Assembly (NCBI RefSeq): GCF_000715075.1
Contig: NC_134096.1
Location: 120,092,698 to 120,156,697 of the forward strand
Source: Nicotiana tabacum
Lineage: Eukaryota > Streptophyta > Magnoliopsida > Solanales > Solanaceae
Length of the DNA stretch: 64,000 nucleotides
Reading direction: 5' to 3'
Positions 62,969-64,000 of this stretch are shown here, one piece after another. The notes below the pieces were generated by a model. That model did no database searches and was not told the DNA's origin. It was given only the letters and a program-made list of their open reading frames with translations. Both the position numbers and the translations under genes were made by a program. Numbering within the stretch: the stretch's first letter is position 1; each line of letters opens with the position of its first letter.

Positions 62969-63246
62969 GAGAGCTCAGTTATTATTGTAAGGGATATAAA
63001 TTTTCTCGCTAACTTGCACTACATTCTATACAATATTTTAATACAATTTTACTTTATTGCCTTTGATCTTATCATTGTTGTGCCCGAAAACCTTGTTCCT
63101 GGACTCTTTAGCTCCGCCATTCCATTTACATTCTAAGGCTAAGTATTTTATATTTCATCAGTTATTTCATTACTTTTTGGATCAAATTAATTCACTTGTC
63201 TAGAAATCACGAACAAATTCAACTGTACCATTTTTCGGGTAAACAG

Positions 63247-63266
63247 TTTGGCGCCCACCCTGGGGC
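63247..63266 (+). other. T primer binding site region
   Basis: TTTGGCGCCCACCCTGGGGC directly after the LTR, the form seen in many plant Ty3/gypsy elements of the non-chromodomain group. It should pair with a tRNA ending GGCGCCA; I cannot assign which. Confidence 0.7.
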
Positions 63267-63352
63267 CTAGACAGCCGTGCAGTTAAATTGATCCTTGCTT
63301 TTTTTTAAGTAACATGTTTGATTATTTTGTTTTAGAAAAAATCACAAAAGAA

Positions 63353-64000
63353 ATGGCAGATAACAGTGCTAAGGGCATACGCAACCCTGAAATTCAAGGG
63401 GAGCAGCCTCATTTCGAGGATTTAATCAGTGACACTCGCAATGAGAGGAATGACGCCACACCAGTGCATGATGAGCGGTACCCTCGACAGGTTCGAGAGA
63501 CGACTCGTGATGATGCTGATGAGGAGCATGTAGCGGATGCAGTAAGGGTCCTCCAAGAGCAACATGCAATCATTCTAGGCCATCTCACGCGGCAGGATCA
63601 GGTTATGACGGAATTAAAGCAGGCGCTATCAGGTGCTTCAAATTATGCGAACAGGCGAGATCCAATTCCTCCCGATGTTCCCGCATACCAAATGACGCAA
63701 AGAACCGACAACAACACTCCCAAGGACGAAGTTGGCTCCGAAGGGGCCGAGGGGAGTAGATACGGCCTCAACAACGGTAACGATCCATTCAAGGAGGAAC
63801 TGTTGCGATTCATGAAGGAAGTAAATGCCTGCATGGATCAAATCCCGGGCGCGCCACCAGTATTGAAAGGCCCGAACTCGAAGAAGTATATTCAATTACC
63901 GTACAAGCCGAGTGCGACCTCGGAATTAATCCCGAAGCGGTTTAAAATGCCCGAAGTGCCGAAGTATGACGGAACTTCAGATCCACAGGAGCACATTACC
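63353..64000 (+). CDS. gag: T gag polyprotein, N-terminal 216 codons (continues past window)
   Basis: Open in a single frame from 63314 to the last base. I choose the ATG at 63353 (MADNSAKGIRNPEIQGEQ) because it fits the usual N-terminus; an upstream in-frame ATG at 63314 would add 13 residues. The N-terminal 150 residues are charged and low in motifs, with a likely helical stretch EEHVADAVRVLQEQHAIILG. Near the edge comes LIPKRFKMPEVPKYDGTSDP then QEHIT, the start of the gag capsid domain in plant Ty3/gypsy elements. With the short LTR and non-tRNA-Met primer site this suggests the Tat-like, non-chromodomain branch. It is the only undamaged coding sequence here. Confidence 0.85.
   Translation, partial: MADNSAKGIRNPEIQGEQPHFEDLISDTRNERNDATPVHDERYPRQVRETTRDDADEEHVADAVRVLQEQHAIILGHLTRQDQVMTELKQALSGASNYANRRDPIPPDVPAYQMTQRTDNNTPKDEVGSEGAEGSRYGLNNGNDPFKEELLRFMKEVNACMDQIPGAPPVLKGPNSKKYIQLPYKPSATSELIPKRFKMPEVPKYDGTSDPQEHIT

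Larger units (their letters stand above)
62659..63245 (+). repeat. T 5' LTR
   Basis: 587 bp, TGTATAGGG to GGGTAAACA, followed after one base by a GTTTGGCGCCCACC primer-site region. It is much shorter than the chromovirus LTRs. It contains two CACGTG cores, a TATA box and a T-rich leader. The 3' LTR is beyond the window. Confidence 0.85.

Noticed and set aside
63638..63895. Minus-strand frames of 85 and 63 codons near the right edge
   Set aside because: Antisense shadows of the T gag frame.

Overview
This window looks like intergenic, repeat-dense nuclear DNA of a flowering plant. The sequence directly shows long LTRs beginning TGTCAC/TGTAAC and ending GTTACA, initiator-tRNA-Met primer sites (TGGTATCAGAGC), Ty3/gypsy gag-pol with chromodomain remnants (Tekay/Del-like chromoviruses), hAT-like ends and a Helitron-like hairpin terminus. 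From memory of these LTR words I favour a nightshade (Solanaceae; Nicotiana, Solanum, Capsicum or Lycium type), which is an inference. I see no host protein gene, tRNA, rRNA or CRISPR array. The only undamaged coding sequence is a retrotransposon gag running off the right edge.

Almost everything is one deep nest. The outer element H (minus strand) has its degenerate internal region at 9752-13529 and its 5' LTR from 13530 to 59769. That LTR (about 2.7 kb when reassembled) is cut into five pieces by four insertions: a solo LTR S2 at 13903-23068 (TSD GAATG), itself hit by D at 14553-19851 (TSD GGTAC); chromovirus C at 23707-33487 (TSD CTCTA/CTCTC); element E at 34011-55855 (TSD ATGAT), itself hit by chromovirus G at 39368-51029 (TSD GTCAA/GTCAC); and solo LTR F at 55951-58689 (plus strand). 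To the left lie chromovirus B (about 1776-9751), carrying a hAT end and a TA-rich satellite in its 3' LTR, and an LTR fragment A (1-1775) that interrupts B. To the right H sits in AT-rich DNA holding a Helitron 3' end (to 61486), a hAT MITE (60398-60574) and a separate young Ty3/gypsy element T (62659 to beyond 64000).

C and G keep recognisable protease, RT, RNase H, integrase and chromodomain but carry nonsense codons and frameshifts. E and H keep LTRs and primer sites (E also a polypurine tract), but their internal regions (about 4.5 kb in E) show no gag-pol that I can read; they resemble LARD-type non-autonomous elements, and they share the leader next to the primer site with G. The most unusual observations are: the gag segment missing from G's normal position is found inside G's own 3' LTR between duplicated LTR blocks; nearly all the LTR lineages carry, in sense orientation, AG|GTAAGT-like donors and a T-rich GTGCAG acceptor; a perfect 10-bp palindrome lies between them; and each LTR lineage has an irregular CG-rich iterated module built from a different core word.
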